A stretch of DNA of 64,000 bases from UMGS1696 sp963643035 (GTDB lineage: Bacteria > Bacillota > Clostridia > Oscillospirales > CAG-272), in the NCBI GenBank assembly GCA_963643035.1, contig CAVIKO010000008.1, positions 1 to 64,000 on the forward strand, written 5' to 3'. Positions 33,773 to 42,611 of this stretch are shown piece by piece. The notes under the pieces were generated by a model, which saw only the letters and a list, made by a program, of their open reading frames with translations, did not search any database and was not told the origin of the DNA. Position 1 is the first letter of the stretch, and each line of letters starts with the position of its first letter. A program made the translations under genes and the position numbers.

Positions 33773-35521
33773 ATGGAAGAAAAGAAAGTACTGTTATCTG
33801 TCAAGAATCTGGAAGTCAAATTCCGCGTGCGTGGTCGTATCCTGACCGCCATCCGCAATATCTCTCTTGATATTTACGACGAAGAATCGATCGCTATCGT
33901 AGGCGAATCCGGTTCCGGCAAGTCCGTATTTACGAAAACCTTTGCCGGTATGCTTGACAGCAACGGCTTTATCGACAACGGTTCCATCCTTTTCAACGAT
34001 CCGGATCTCGCGGATACAAGAGTTTCCTATAATTCTTTTGCCCGCAGACATGTTGCCGCGGCATGGAAAAAGCTGAACGCTGCTTCCAATCTCGAATACG
34101 GTGCGGCTACATGGCAGGAGATCCAGAAGCTCAAAACGGAAATGAACGATAAGCTTGCGCTCAGCGAAGAGGAAAGCAGCAAGCTGACCGACCGTATTGC
34201 TGAGCTGCAATATGAACGTACTGAAGCGTTCAACAAGCGGCAGACCCTCGATTCCTACAAGGAAAAAGCGGAAATCAAGGCACTCGGGCAGAGGATTAAG
34301 GAACTTGATGCCGAAATCAAGAAACTTGATGCCAAACGCAAGGATGTTTTGAAGAAGCACCGCGAATCCACCATGCACGACACTTCCTATCAGGTGGAGT
34401 ATCACAAGAAGCTCGCTGCACTGGAAGCCAGATATGCGGAAGAGATCAAGGCTGCCCCGAGCGAAGCGGTAATTGCCCGTAACGAGATCATCGCTAAAGA
34501 GATTTATCTCTCCGTAGGGCGTTATGATGTCCAGAAGCGGATCCGTCTGATTACCCGCCTGATTCAAGCTGTCCGCAAGGCTATGGAAATGGGTGTGGAT
34601 CTAAACGATGATGTACAGCGCAGTGCCGTTTTCGACACCGTTGTGTTCCGTGTAAAATATCTTGATGAAACCGAGGAGCAGCTCCACGGCATCTGTGTGC
34701 TGAATCTCGCAAACGTCAAATACTCAAAAGACTGGAACCATATCCGCGGCGGGAAGATCGCGACTGTATTCCAGGATCCGATGACCTCTTTGAACCCGAT
34801 CATCACCATCGGCAAACAGATCACCTCAATCATTTTGAAACACCAGAACTGCTCTGAAGTCGAGGCAAGGGCGCGTGCGTTGACCCTCATGAAGAAGGTA
34901 GGAATACCGAACGCGGAGAACCGTTTTGATGACTATCCGTTCCAGTATTCCGGCGGTATGCGGCAGCGTATTGTTATTGCCATTGCGCTTTCCTGCCAGC
35001 CGAAGATTCTCATCTGCGACGAGCCGACCACGGCGTTGGATGTTACGATCCAGGCGCAGATTCTCAAATTGCTGAAGGATTTGCAGAAGGAATTCCGCTA
35101 TACGATCGTCTTTATCACGCACGACCTAGGAGTGGTCGCCAATATCGCTGATCGTGTTGCCGTTATGTATGCCGGACAGATCGTGGAAATGGGTACCGTG
35201 GAAGAGGTATTCTACGATCCGCGCCACCCGTACACATGGGCACTTCTGTCCTCTCTTCCGCAGCTTGCCCAGAAAAATACAAAGCTCTACTCCATCACGG
35301 GTACGCCGCCGTCTCTGTACAACAAGATCATCGGCGATCCGTTTGCTCCGCGGAATCCCTATTGTCTGAAGATCGATACGATCCAAGAACCGCCGATGTT
35401 CCGCGTAACGGATACCCACTACGCAAAGACCTGGCTGCTTGATCCGCGTGCACCAAAGGTCGAAAAACCGGAAATCATCCAGAATATCCACGAAAAGCTC
35501 ATTCGTGCATTCAATATATAG
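33773..35521 (+). CDS. Oligopeptide ABC ATPase (AmiE/OppD type) with large coiled-coil insertion
   Basis: 582 residues against about 330-355 for usual OppD/AmiE. Start at 33773 after GAGGTG, nine bases past the permease stop. Walker A GESGSGKS ends at residue 51. The Q-loop (TVFQDPMTSLNP) comes only at about 331-342, instead of some 50 residues later; residues about 84-318 are inserted. The insert is strongly helical and charged (ESSKLTDRIAELQYERTEAF, IKALGQRIKELDAEIKKLDA), so probably a coiled coil protruding from the helical subdomain. The signature YSGGMRQRIVIA, Walker B ILICDEPTTALD and the C-terminal OppC-type Cys region (FAPRNPYC) are present, with only one Cys visible where relatives carry several. 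ATP hydrolysis should be intact. Confidence 0.92.
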   Translation: MEEKKVLLSVKNLEVKFRVRGRILTAIRNISLDIYDEESIAIVGESGSGKSVFTKTFAGMLDSNGFIDNGSILFNDPDLADTRVSYNSFARRHVAAAWKKLNAASNLEYGAATWQEIQKLKTEMNDKLALSEEESSKLTDRIAELQYERTEAFNKRQTLDSYKEKAEIKALGQRIKELDAEIKKLDAKRKDVLKKHRESTMHDTSYQVEYHKKLAALEARYAEEIKAAPSEAVIARNEIIAKEIYLSVGRYDVQKRIRLITRLIQAVRKAMEMGVDLNDDVQRSAVFDTVVFRVKYLDETEEQLHGICVLNLANVKYSKDWNHIRGGKIATVFQDPMTSLNPIITIGKQITSIILKHQNCSEVEARARALTLMKKVGIPNAENRFDDYPFQYSGGMRQRIVIAIALSCQPKILICDEPTTALDVTIQAQILKLLKDLQKEFRYTIVFITHDLGVVANIADRVAVMYAGQIVEMGTVEEVFYDPRHPYTWALLSSLPQLAQKNTKLYSITGTPPSLYNKIIGDPFAPRNPYCLKIDTIQEPPMFRVTDTHYAKTWLLDPRAPKVEKPEIIQNIHEKLIRAFNI

Positions 35522-35538
35522 GATAGGAGAGGTTAGTT

Positions 35539-36846
35539 GTGACAAAGCAAAACGAAATGAACGCAAAAAAGCATAGTGCCTCCCACTTTCCGGAACATGG
35601 ACCTATCGATGAAAGCGGCAAAGAGGTGCTGCTCTCCCTGCGCAATGTGGACATCACGTTTGGTAAAGGTGACAACGCTGTTCGCGCAGTCAAAAACGCA
35701 TCGTTCGATGTATACAAAGGCGAGACATTTTCTCTGGTAGGCGAATCCGGCTCCGGTAAGACCACCATCGGACGTGCGGTGATTCGTGTTAATCCATGTG
35801 CGGCAGGCGAAATTTGCTACAAGGGGGTGCGTATTTCCGGCAAGATCCCCCATTCTCTCGACCGTGAGGTGATTCGGAATATCCAGATGGTATTCCAGGA
35901 TCCCGCTGCTTCACTGAACGAACGCGCGACCGTTGATTATATCGTTTCAGAAGGACTGTACAATTTCCATCTGTTTGAAAACGAAGCCGATCGTGTGCGG
36001 AAGGTCGAAAACATCATCAATGAGGTTGGCCTGCTTCCGGAGCATCTCACCCGGTACCCGCATGAATTTTCCGGTGGCCAAAGACAGCGTATCGGACTCG
36101 CACGCGCCATGGTTATGGAACCGGAACTGGTTGTTGCCGATGAGCCGATTTCTGCGTTGGACGTTTCCATCCGTGCACAGGTGCTGAATCTTTTGAAAAA
36201 ATTCCAGGAGGAACGCGGTACCACCTACCTCTTTATCGCTCATGACCTGTCGATTGTCCGTTTTATCTCGGATCGCATCGGCGTTATCTATAAGGGCGAC
36301 ATCGTAGAGGTAGCGGATGCTGAGGAACTTTTCAACTTCCCGCTCCATCCGTATACCCGTTCTCTGATTTCTGCAATTCCAATTCCGGACCCGAAGCTCG
36401 AAAAGAACAAGGTGCTGTTCACCTATGATCCGTCTGTCCACGATTATTCCGAGGAGAAACCGGAAATGGTCAACATCGGTCATGAGCATTACGTGTACGG
36501 CAATAAGAAGGAAATCGAGGAATACAAGGCGATCCGCGAAAAGGGAGAACCGCTGAAGTCTGTGACGATTCTGGATGAGGACGCACCTCGTGCAGAGGAA
36601 AAACCGGAGGATAATGTGGCAAACGAGGTCATCCTCGATACGCCGCTGCACGATACCGGCAGTCTGTGGTACACGATTGGCTCGTTCTTTCTGCCGGTTC
36701 TCGGTATCATCGGTGCCTTGATTTTTAAACATTTCAAGCATTTCCGCAATTACAAGGCGTGCAAAAAAGGTACACTCATTGGATTCGGGACGATCGGTGC
36801 CATTATTGTGCTGTTCTTAATTTTCCTGCTTATCTCGCTACTGTAA
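35539..36846 (+). CDS. Oligopeptide ABC ATPase (AmiF/OppF type) with C-terminal membrane tail
   Basis: 435 residues; the start GTG/ATG region begins after GGAGAGG, 17 bp from the previous gene. Walker A GESGSGKTT, Q-loop MVFQDPAASLNERAT, signature FSGGQRQRIGLARA, Walker B LVVADEPISALD are all normal, and LHPYTRSLISAIP marks the OppF tail. Beyond the usual end (about residue 330) come about 100 further residues: an acidic linker (about 340-370) and two hydrophobic segments, FFLPVLGIIGALIF and GFGTIGAIIVLFLIFLLISL, separated by a basic stretch (KHFKHFRNYKACKKG). That would anchor this ATPase in the membrane independently of the permeases. Last gene of the operon, followed by a terminator. Confidence 0.92.
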   Translation: MTKQNEMNAKKHSASHFPEHGPIDESGKEVLLSLRNVDITFGKGDNAVRAVKNASFDVYKGETFSLVGESGSGKTTIGRAVIRVNPCAAGEICYKGVRISGKIPHSLDREVIRNIQMVFQDPAASLNERATVDYIVSEGLYNFHLFENEADRVRKVENIINEVGLLPEHLTRYPHEFSGGQRQRIGLARAMVMEPELVVADEPISALDVSIRAQVLNLLKKFQEERGTTYLFIAHDLSIVRFISDRIGVIYKGDIVEVADAEELFNFPLHPYTRSLISAIPIPDPKLEKNKVLFTYDPSVHDYSEEKPEMVNIGHEHYVYGNKKEIEEYKAIREKGEPLKSVTILDEDAPRAEEKPEDNVANEVILDTPLHDTGSLWYTIGSFFLPVLGIIGALIFKHFKHFRNYKACKKGTLIGFGTIGAIIVLFLIFLLISLL

Positions 36847-36880
36847 CACGTTAAACTATCACCAGATTTTTCAAAAAATA

Positions 36881-36917
36881 TGGCGGATCAGATGTGAAAA
36901 TCCGATCCGTCAATTTT
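36881..36917 (+). terminator. Terminator of the peptide importer operon
   Basis: TGGCGGATC pairs with GATCCGTCA, followed by ATTTTTG. Confidence 0.75.
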
Positions 36918-36945
36918 TGTTTACAATCCGGTTTTCTAATACAGT

Positions 36946-36974
36946 TTGACATTGACGGCGCAAATGTGTATAAT
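36946..36974 (+). promoter_or_regulatory. Promoter of membrane-anchored unknown
   Basis: TTGACA at 36946-36951, 17 bp, TATAAT at 36969-36974; leader of about 55 bases. Confidence 0.8.
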
Positions 36975-37036
36975 GGAGTGGACGGATTTTTATTGCGCAA
37001 AGGCACATTTTTGTCTGTCAGAGAAAGGAATCCATC

Positions 37037-38296
37037 ATGGGTCGTGGGTATCGTAAAAAAGAACCGCCGGTACAGCCGGTGATCAAAGCGGAGTTGAACG
37101 AAAGCCATTTCAAGCTCCGCCTTGTCCTTGCCATCGCGTTTGGACTCCTTGCCGCCGGTACAATTGTGTACGGGATTGTATCGCTACTGCGCACGGAACC
37201 AGGCTGGCAGAGGATTGAGGCGAAAACCGCTGAAGGGACGACCTGCGCCGGGGAATTTTCCTTTTATTACAAGATCGGAGAAGCCGACGTGGCGGCATCC
37301 ACGGAGTACAAACAGCTTGTGAACGTATATACGGATGCTGCACGCCATGCGTATCGTGTGTTTGACAGTACGATGGAATATGCGGAACTGGGAAATCTTC
37401 ACACTATAAACGAACACATCGGCGAGAAAGTCACGATCGATCCGCTTCTGTACAAAGCGCTCCGGTCATTTGGTGACAACATCCGTTACCTGTTTTTAGC
37501 CCCGGTGTACATGGACGAAGCAAATCTGTTTGGATGTACGGACGACAGCCAGATCTATCCCTTTGATCCGTTGCAAAATCCGGAGGAAGCGGCGTATGTG
37601 GCAGAGATTGCCCGATTTGCCTCGAATTCCGATTCGATTTCCATCACGTTTTACGAGGACAACGTTGTATGCCTGACGATTTCGGATGAATATGCTGCGT
37701 TTGCCGAGGAATACGGGTTGGAAACCTATGTCGATTTCTTCTATCTGAAAAACGCGTTTATCATCGATTATCTAGCGGAGGAGATCACCGATGCCGGATT
37801 CACGCACGGAGTATTGTCGAGCTACGATGGATATAGTCGGAGCCTTGATCTCTCCGCAGAGGAATACACGCAGCCGGTTTACCATATGGAAAACGGAACG
37901 CTGTATCCGGTATGTACCATGCGCTATACCGGACCGATGGCGATCTGTTATCTGCGCGCCTATCCGCTCAATGATATGGACTGCCTACATTATTATACAA
38001 TGACCACAGGAGAGATCCGAACGTCATACGCATGTCTGTCAGACGGAGTTGCACGCACTGCCACGGATACGCTGCTCGGCTATTCGAGATCGCTCTCGTG
38101 TAGCGATATTCTTTCAGAGCTTTTGCCGCACTTTGCCACATCTCCGGAGAGTTGGAATCCAGATGTTCTGTCTATGCTCGATCCGGCACTCCATTTGCTG
38201 TACATCACCGACCGTACCATCCAGTATTCCGGAGACGTGACGCTTGCTGATTTGTATGAGAATGGGGAAGTACAGTATACGGAAAACCGACAGTAA
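37037..38296 (+). CDS. Membrane-anchored protein of unknown function, faint ApbE likeness
   Basis: 419 residues, with GAAAGGA upstream of the ATG. A short basic N terminus (MGRGYRKKEPP) and one TM (LVLAIAFGLLAAGTIVYGIV, about 30-49) place the rest outside the cell. The domain after it has a pattern that weakly recalls ApbE-type flavin transferases: a helix with EYAELGNLHTINEHIGEKVT, IDPLLYKALRSFGDNIR, and later NAFIIDYLAEEITDAGFTHG, GVLSSYDGYSRSL. The metal-binding residues and the FAD motifs of active ApbE are not evident. So it is at best a degenerate relative; function unknown. It has its own promoter and terminator. Confidence 0.65.
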   Translation: MGRGYRKKEPPVQPVIKAELNESHFKLRLVLAIAFGLLAAGTIVYGIVSLLRTEPGWQRIEAKTAEGTTCAGEFSFYYKIGEADVAASTEYKQLVNVYTDAARHAYRVFDSTMEYAELGNLHTINEHIGEKVTIDPLLYKALRSFGDNIRYLFLAPVYMDEANLFGCTDDSQIYPFDPLQNPEEAAYVAEIARFASNSDSISITFYEDNVVCLTISDEYAAFAEEYGLETYVDFFYLKNAFIIDYLAEEITDAGFTHGVLSSYDGYSRSLDLSAEEYTQPVYHMENGTLYPVCTMRYTGPMAICYLRAYPLNDMDCLHYYTMTTGEIRTSYACLSDGVARTATDTLLGYSRSLSCSDILSELLPHFATSPESWNPDVLSMLDPALHLLYITDRTIQYSGDVTLADLYENGEVQYTENRQ

Positions 38297-38304
38297 CAAT
38301 ACAC

Positions 38305-38337
38305 AAAAAGGGAATCCTATTTGGCGGTTCCTTTTTT
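38305..38337 (+). terminator. Terminator
   Basis: AAAGGGAA and TTCCTTTT arms around TCCTATTTGGCGG, ending in a T run, ten bases past the stop. Confidence 0.65.
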
Positions 38338-38355
38338 GTTGTGAAAGAGGGAAAA

Positions 38356-38834
38356 ATGATCTATCGAATATTCATTGTGTAGGACGATCCGAACGTGCCG
38401 GTATCCATTTGCTACCACCATTGAATATGCGTTCTTTCTCGCACTGCTTCTGCCAGTGTGTATCCTGACTGTTGCGAATTTTCGTATCACCGTTGATATT
38501 AGGATGTGTCCTATGTCATGCGGGAGGAATATGTCTCGCTGGGTTCCAGTGCGGTATGGCAGGAAGGCGGCATATCAGGCGTTGTTTGTCGGTTTGCGTA
38601 AGAAAGAACGGGATCGGGAAGTAGCACAAGAACGGGAGAATCGGGAAAACAGTGCATATTTTTTCCACATAAGCGCATCAGGCCAAAATGATGACCTATG
38701 GCTCAGAAACCATGTTCTTCACCACACTGTTGGTCAGATTTGCGATATTTACCGTGTTCTATGTCCTTGTGTACTTGATCACTTCCAAGGCGTGTACCCG
38801 GATCATCGATAAGGGACAAACGTATAGCGTATGA
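38356..38834 (+). pseudogene. Relic of a response regulator and FtsX-type permease
   Basis: At 38356 the sequence reads MIYRIFIV, TAG, DDPNVP: the start of a response-regulator receiver domain in which the first acidic residue (usually Glu) has become a stop. Downstream, stops abound in all frames. From 38688 to 38834 a 48-codon frame reads YGSETMFFTTLLVRFAIFTV, FYVLVYLITSKACTRIIDKG, resembling the last membrane segment of a BceB/FtsX-like permease. Between them lie scraps such as MREEYVSLGSSAVW. Together these look like the two ends of a decayed bacitracin-resistance-type two-component/ABC module with an internal deletion. Evidence is short and read by eye. Confidence 0.4.
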
Positions 38835-38839
38835 ACACA

Positions 38840-38889
38840 GAACAAACGGAGAGGCACTACAGCAAAGTGAGCTGCCTCTCCGTTTGTTC
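38840..38889. terminator. Bidirectional terminator
   Basis: A perfect 17-bp stem (GAACAAACGGAGAGGCA with TGCCTCTCCGTTTGTTC) between the relic and the ABC exporter; its right arm includes the exporter stop codon. Confidence 0.7.
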
Positions 38890-40624
38890 ATAAGCCGATT
38901 TTGCTTTGGTTCACGCTGCACATATCGTGGTACAGTCCGCCCTTTGCCATAAGCGCGGTATGGGTTCCGGATTCCGCGATTTTGCCGTTCTTCAATACGA
39001 GGATGTTGTCTGCCTTCATGATGGTCGTCAGGCGATGCGCGATCACGATGAGAGTGTGTTTTCCTGCCAAATTCTCGATCGCTTTTTGGATCTGCGCTTC
39101 CGTTTCGTTGTCCACTGCAGAGGTCGCTTCATCAAGGATCAACACCGGGGTATTCCGCAGTACAGCGCGTGCGATGGCGATCCGCTGCTTCTGACCGCCG
39201 GACAACCGCACTCCTCGTTCACCGATTTTTGTATTGTATCCCTCCGGCATTGCCCGGATAAACTCATCCGCACACGCCACCTTCGCCGCTGCATACACCT
39301 CCGATTCCGATACGTTTTCCGCACCATATGCGATGTTCTCGTACACGGTGCCGTTGAAGAGAAACACATCCTGCAGTACGATCGACAGATTGTCGCGTAG
39401 AGAATGGAATGTGGCTTTGCGGATGTCGTTTCCGTCCAGAAAGATTGTGCCGGAGAGCGGATCGTAGAATCGTTCGAGCAGGGAAATGATTGTCGTCTTT
39501 CCCTCGCCTGTTGCACCGACCAGCGCAATCATCTGTCCCGGTTTACAGGTGAAGCTCACATCATCGAGTACCTTGACTGCGGGATCGTAGCCAAAGGTCA
39601 CATGGGAGAACGTCACTTCGCCATTTCCGCGTGGGAGTATAGCCGCGTTCGGTTCCTCCTTGACATCACTATCCGTGTCAAGCAGCTCCAGTACCCGAAC
39701 TGCACAGGCGTTGGATACCTGAATGTCCTCCGCGAGACGCGCCAGTGTGGACAGCGGAGTATAGAAGAGGGAGAGGTACATGAAAAAACCGACTATGTCC
39801 GCTGTATCCATGGAGCCGTGCATCGCCAGAACGCCGCCGACACCCATGACAATCACGGTGCCGATGGATGTCATGAATTCCACGGTCGGATGGTACATCG
39901 CGTTGTAGAAATTGGCGCGAATGTTCACAAACGCATATTTCTTGCAGTAGTTGCGCATCCGTAGAGATTCCGCGCCTTCCTTGCCGAACGCCTGAATTTC
40001 CTTCATTCCGGACAGATTGTCCTGCGTGTTGGCGTTCAATCCGGCAAGCACCTCTTGGTTGATCTTGAAAAGCGGCGCGACCTTTGTGATAAAGAGGCGC
40101 GACAGGAGAAGAATGATCGGTACCGGGAGAAGTGTGAAGAGCGCGAGCCGCCAGTTGATCCGGAAAATCATCACGCACACGCCAACGATCACCATGATGT
40201 TGGTCGCCATATCGGGCAGGGAATGGGCGATGAGCAGCTCCATCTGCCGTGTATCGTTGATCATCCGGGACATGATCTCTCCGGTTTGCTTATCGGAAAA
40301 ATACCGCATCGAGAGGGTCTGGAGCTTATCATAGCAGATGCGGGTCAGATCGGCGACAAAATTCCATGCCGCAACGTGTGCCTGCCACATGGAGAGAAAC
40401 CGACATACGCCGCGGAGGAGATACGCGCCGATCATGATCCCGACATAAGTGAGGATCGTGCGGTAGGTCAGGTTTTCCGGCGCGGCGAGCAGAGCGGTCA
40501 GCCGCCGTACTGCCTCCGGCGTTACAAGACTGAGAAACGACGCAGCGACAAGGGCAAGGATGGTCACGCCAATCTCCCGCCACCACGGTTTCGCGAGGTA
40601 TACCATACGCTTGATTGTGTTCAT
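38888..40624 (-). CDS. ABC exporter, membrane-ATPase half transporter
   Basis: 578 residues. The N-terminal ~310 residues hold six TMs of the type-IV exporter fold (e.g. IGVTILALVAASFLSLVTPE, ILTYVGIMIGAYLLRGVCRF, TNIMVIVGVCVMIFRINWRL). The C-terminal ATPase has GATGEGKTTI (Walker A), LQDVFLFNGTVYENI (Q-loop), VRLSGGQKQRIAIARA (signature) and ILDEATSAVD (Walker B with catalytic Glu), then the H-loop in VIAHRLTT. All sites look active, so a homodimer is likely. MsbA/LmrA-like multidrug or lipid exporters share this layout. It stands alone, with no partner gene; substrate unknown. Confidence 0.92.
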   Translation of the reverse strand: MNTIKRMVYLAKPWWREIGVTILALVAASFLSLVTPEAVRRLTALLAAPENLTYRTILTYVGIMIGAYLLRGVCRFLSMWQAHVAAWNFVADLTRICYDKLQTLSMRYFSDKQTGEIMSRMINDTRQMELLIAHSLPDMATNIMVIVGVCVMIFRINWRLALFTLLPVPIILLLSRLFITKVAPLFKINQEVLAGLNANTQDNLSGMKEIQAFGKEGAESLRMRNYCKKYAFVNIRANFYNAMYHPTVEFMTSIGTVIVMGVGGVLAMHGSMDTADIVGFFMYLSLFYTPLSTLARLAEDIQVSNACAVRVLELLDTDSDVKEEPNAAILPRGNGEVTFSHVTFGYDPAVKVLDDVSFTCKPGQMIALVGATGEGKTTIISLLERFYDPLSGTIFLDGNDIRKATFHSLRDNLSIVLQDVFLFNGTVYENIAYGAENVSESEVYAAAKVACADEFIRAMPEGYNTKIGERGVRLSGGQKQRIAIARAVLRNTPVLILDEATSAVDNETEAQIQKAIENLAGKHTLIVIAHRLTTIMKADNILVLKNGKIAESGTHTALMAKGGLYHDMCSVNQSKIGL

Positions 40625-40791
40625 AAAGCAGTCGTCCTTCTTTCGATGTCATATGACACATTGTACCACAAACTCTGCGAAAGTCAAGGGAAAAACGAAT
40701 TTCAACACCGTTAAAAGCAAATTTGCACAGTAAAGAAGAGAGTCATCTGTATAGAATGGCTCTCTTCTTGCACTTCCTTTGCATCTTCAGT

Positions 40792-40842
40792 CAGTCGGGC
40801 GACCTCAGTCGGGCGACCTCAGTCGGGCGACCTCAGTCGGGC
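40792..40842 (-). repeat. 14-bp tandem repeat across the isomerase stop codon
   Basis: CAGTCGGGCGACCT is repeated three times and followed by nine bases of a fourth unit. Each unit, read on the minus strand, contains CCCGACTGA, that is the codons Pro-Asp-stop ending the neighbouring gene. The array therefore repeats the end of the coding sequence in the 3' untranslated region, as from replication slippage. Confidence 0.9.
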
Positions 40843-41405
40843 TTGACTTCCAACTTCAGTGGATAATCGCCGAGCTTCGTAACATGGAAGCCGTTTTTCT
40901 TGTAGGTATCATAATCAAACGCCTCCAGTTCGTCAATCGCCAGCTTGTGGAATTCGTAGAAGTTCTTCCACCATTCGTAGCCGCTGCCAAGGGACGCGCT
41001 GAGATACGCGTCCGCAATATCACAGCCCATTTGCGGAGCTACGTAGAACGCACCCATCGCCAGTACATTCACGCCGTTGCCTGTGATTGCCCGCAACGCA
41101 GCTGGAACGCTCTCAACCACACCTGCATGTACGTGCGGACACTTGCTAGCCGCGATGTGGATGCCCATTCCGGTACCGCAGAACGCGAATGCTCTTTCAA
41201 ATTCTCCTTCCGCGATCATTGAGCCGATGCGCAAACCGACACGGTGGAACATCAGATCGGTGTCGTTCGGATCGGAATCCGCCTTCACCCCGATGTCCGT
41301 TATTTTCCAGCCTTTCGCACGCAGATGGGCGCAAACAGCTTCCTTCAGAGGGTATCCGGCAAAATCCGCGCCGACGAGCAGTTCCTTGTCGCAAATCCGT
41401 TTCAT
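40833..41405 (-). CDS. RpiB/LacA/LacB-family sugar-phosphate isomerase
   Basis: 190 residues, about 40 longer than usual. The core has VGADFAGYPLKEAVCAHLRA (the DH/AG start of the fold), AFCGTGMGIHIAASKCPHVH (catalytic Cys in CGTG) and ITGNGVNVLAMGAF (the N-V-L-G-R-like segment). The family interconverts ribose 5-phosphate with ribulose 5-phosphate or galactose 6-phosphate with tagatose 6-phosphate; related members act on other aldoses. The C-terminal extension (NFYEFHKLAIDELEAFDYD) is unusual. The start has AAGGAGAT before it. It may be co-transcribed with the SGNH esterase located upstream (gap 84 bp). Substrate not assignable. Confidence 0.85.
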   Translation of the reverse strand: MKRICDKELLVGADFAGYPLKEAVCAHLRAKGWKITDIGVKADSDPNDTDLMFHRVGLRIGSMIAEGEFERAFAFCGTGMGIHIAASKCPHVHAGVVESVPAALRAITGNGVNVLAMGAFYVAPQMGCDIADAYLSASLGSGYEWWKNFYEFHKLAIDELEAFDYDTYKKNGFHVTKLGDYPLKLEVKPD

Positions 41406-41489
41406 GCTGTAATCTCCTTAGTATATGTGGAATTGTAGAAAAATGAGAAATCGATTGTGTTTTAAATCAGCACTTATAGTAGCGTTTCT

Positions 41490-42611
41490 TTAGAAAGCGA
41501 CCATGATGGTATGTAGAATTGTCATGGCATACACGCGTGCGAGGTAGTCGTTGCAATGGTTGACATTGTTGCCGGTCATGTCGTAGAATTCCTTCCGTCG
41601 CAGGAGCGTTTGGTGGACAGAGGTCATCGGCGCGACTGCCATACGGTCGTCCGATGCCGCGTAATCGAACATATACGGTTCGTACTCGGGCTGGTGTCCG
41701 AAGAAGCCGGCAGCGCGGAAGTGAGGCAGCATTGTCGAAACGAGACAGATCCCGCATTCCGGATATGCCCGGCGGATTTTACTGACAGCACTTTTGGTCA
41801 GAGTCATGAATTCCTCCGCAGATTTCCAACCGTCATTCATTCCAAAAGCGTAGACTGCCAGATCCGGCGCGTATACATTGACCAGTTCCTCTACGTGTTC
41901 GTCGCCCCACCGGGAATCCATTCCACCGACTGCTGTGTTGTAGAATCGGAGCGTGTGATCCTTGCCGGAAGCTTCTCTTGCTGACTCCTCATACGGTTCG
42001 CGCAGATATTCCACCGTGTAACCGTAGAATTTTGCAATTTCCTCGGTAATCATGTGCGGGAACGATGCCATAAACGGCTCTTTGCTGTAGGTGATAGACG
42101 AAGTGGCGCCGGTCGTGATGCTGTCGCCGTAGAACACGATGGTCGCAGGTGCGCCGGATGTCATTTTCTGATGGAATTCCGCGAAGTTCTGTCTGCATCC
42201 GGCGGGGAGCGTTCCTTTCCATGCGCCGTGATGACGGTAGGTCACGTCGATCTGCCAGCGTGCGAAGGTGTCTGCCTCGCCATATCTCAGATACGGATGT
42301 CCCTCCACCGTACAGCCGAAATCTGCACCGTCCTTATGCGCTGCCGGATAGTATTCTTCGATCGGGAACGCCGGGATTGCAGAACCAGGCAGCCGTTGCA
42401 GGCAGCCGTCCGCAAGCGCATAATCCTTTCCGCACACATATTCCGTTTTCTGATCCGCGGAAATGACTGATAAAATCTCGTCCGCCGGATAGAGAAGCCT
42501 TGCGGATTCTCTGTCACTGAGAAACATAACCGTCTCGTGCGCGGCGGTATCTCCTTCCCAAATGGGACGCAACGCCCATTCGGGGATCCATTCTTTTCTT
42601 GCTGTATCCAT
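41490..42611 (-). CDS. SGNH/GDSL-type esterase with N-terminal beta domain (CE2-like)
   Basis: 373 residues. The first ~145 form a beta-rich domain (HPYLRYGEADTFARWQIDVT, YRHHGAWKGTLPA), and the rest is an SGNH hydrolase: block I IVFYGDSITTGA (Ser nucleophile), block II NTAVGGMDSRWG (Gly), block III FGMNDGW (Asn) and block V NHCNDYLAR (Asp/His order H-x-N-D, with His). This two-domain order recalls carbohydrate acetyl esterases that remove acetyl groups from plant or bacterial glycans. There is no signal peptide, so it is cytoplasmic and may deacetylate imported oligosaccharides. The start follows AAAGGCAG. The presence of the isomerase next to it agrees with sugar catabolism. Confidence 0.88.
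   Translation of the reverse strand: MDTARKEWIPEWALRPIWEGDTAAHETVMFLSDRESARLLYPADEILSVISADQKTEYVCGKDYALADGCLQRLPGSAIPAFPIEEYYPAAHKDGADFGCTVEGHPYLRYGEADTFARWQIDVTYRHHGAWKGTLPAGCRQNFAEFHQKMTSGAPATIVFYGDSITTGATSSITYSKEPFMASFPHMITEEIAKFYGYTVEYLREPYEESAREASGKDHTLRFYNTAVGGMDSRWGDEHVEELVNVYAPDLAVYAFGMNDGWKSAEEFMTLTKSAVSKIRRAYPECGICLVSTMLPHFRAAGFFGHQPEYEPYMFDYAASDDRMAVAPMTSVHQTLLRRKEFYDMTGNNVNHCNDYLARVYAMTILHTIMVAF

Noticed and set aside
40792..40842. CRISPR-like array
   Set aside because: Units of 14 bp without spacers: a simple tandem repeat.
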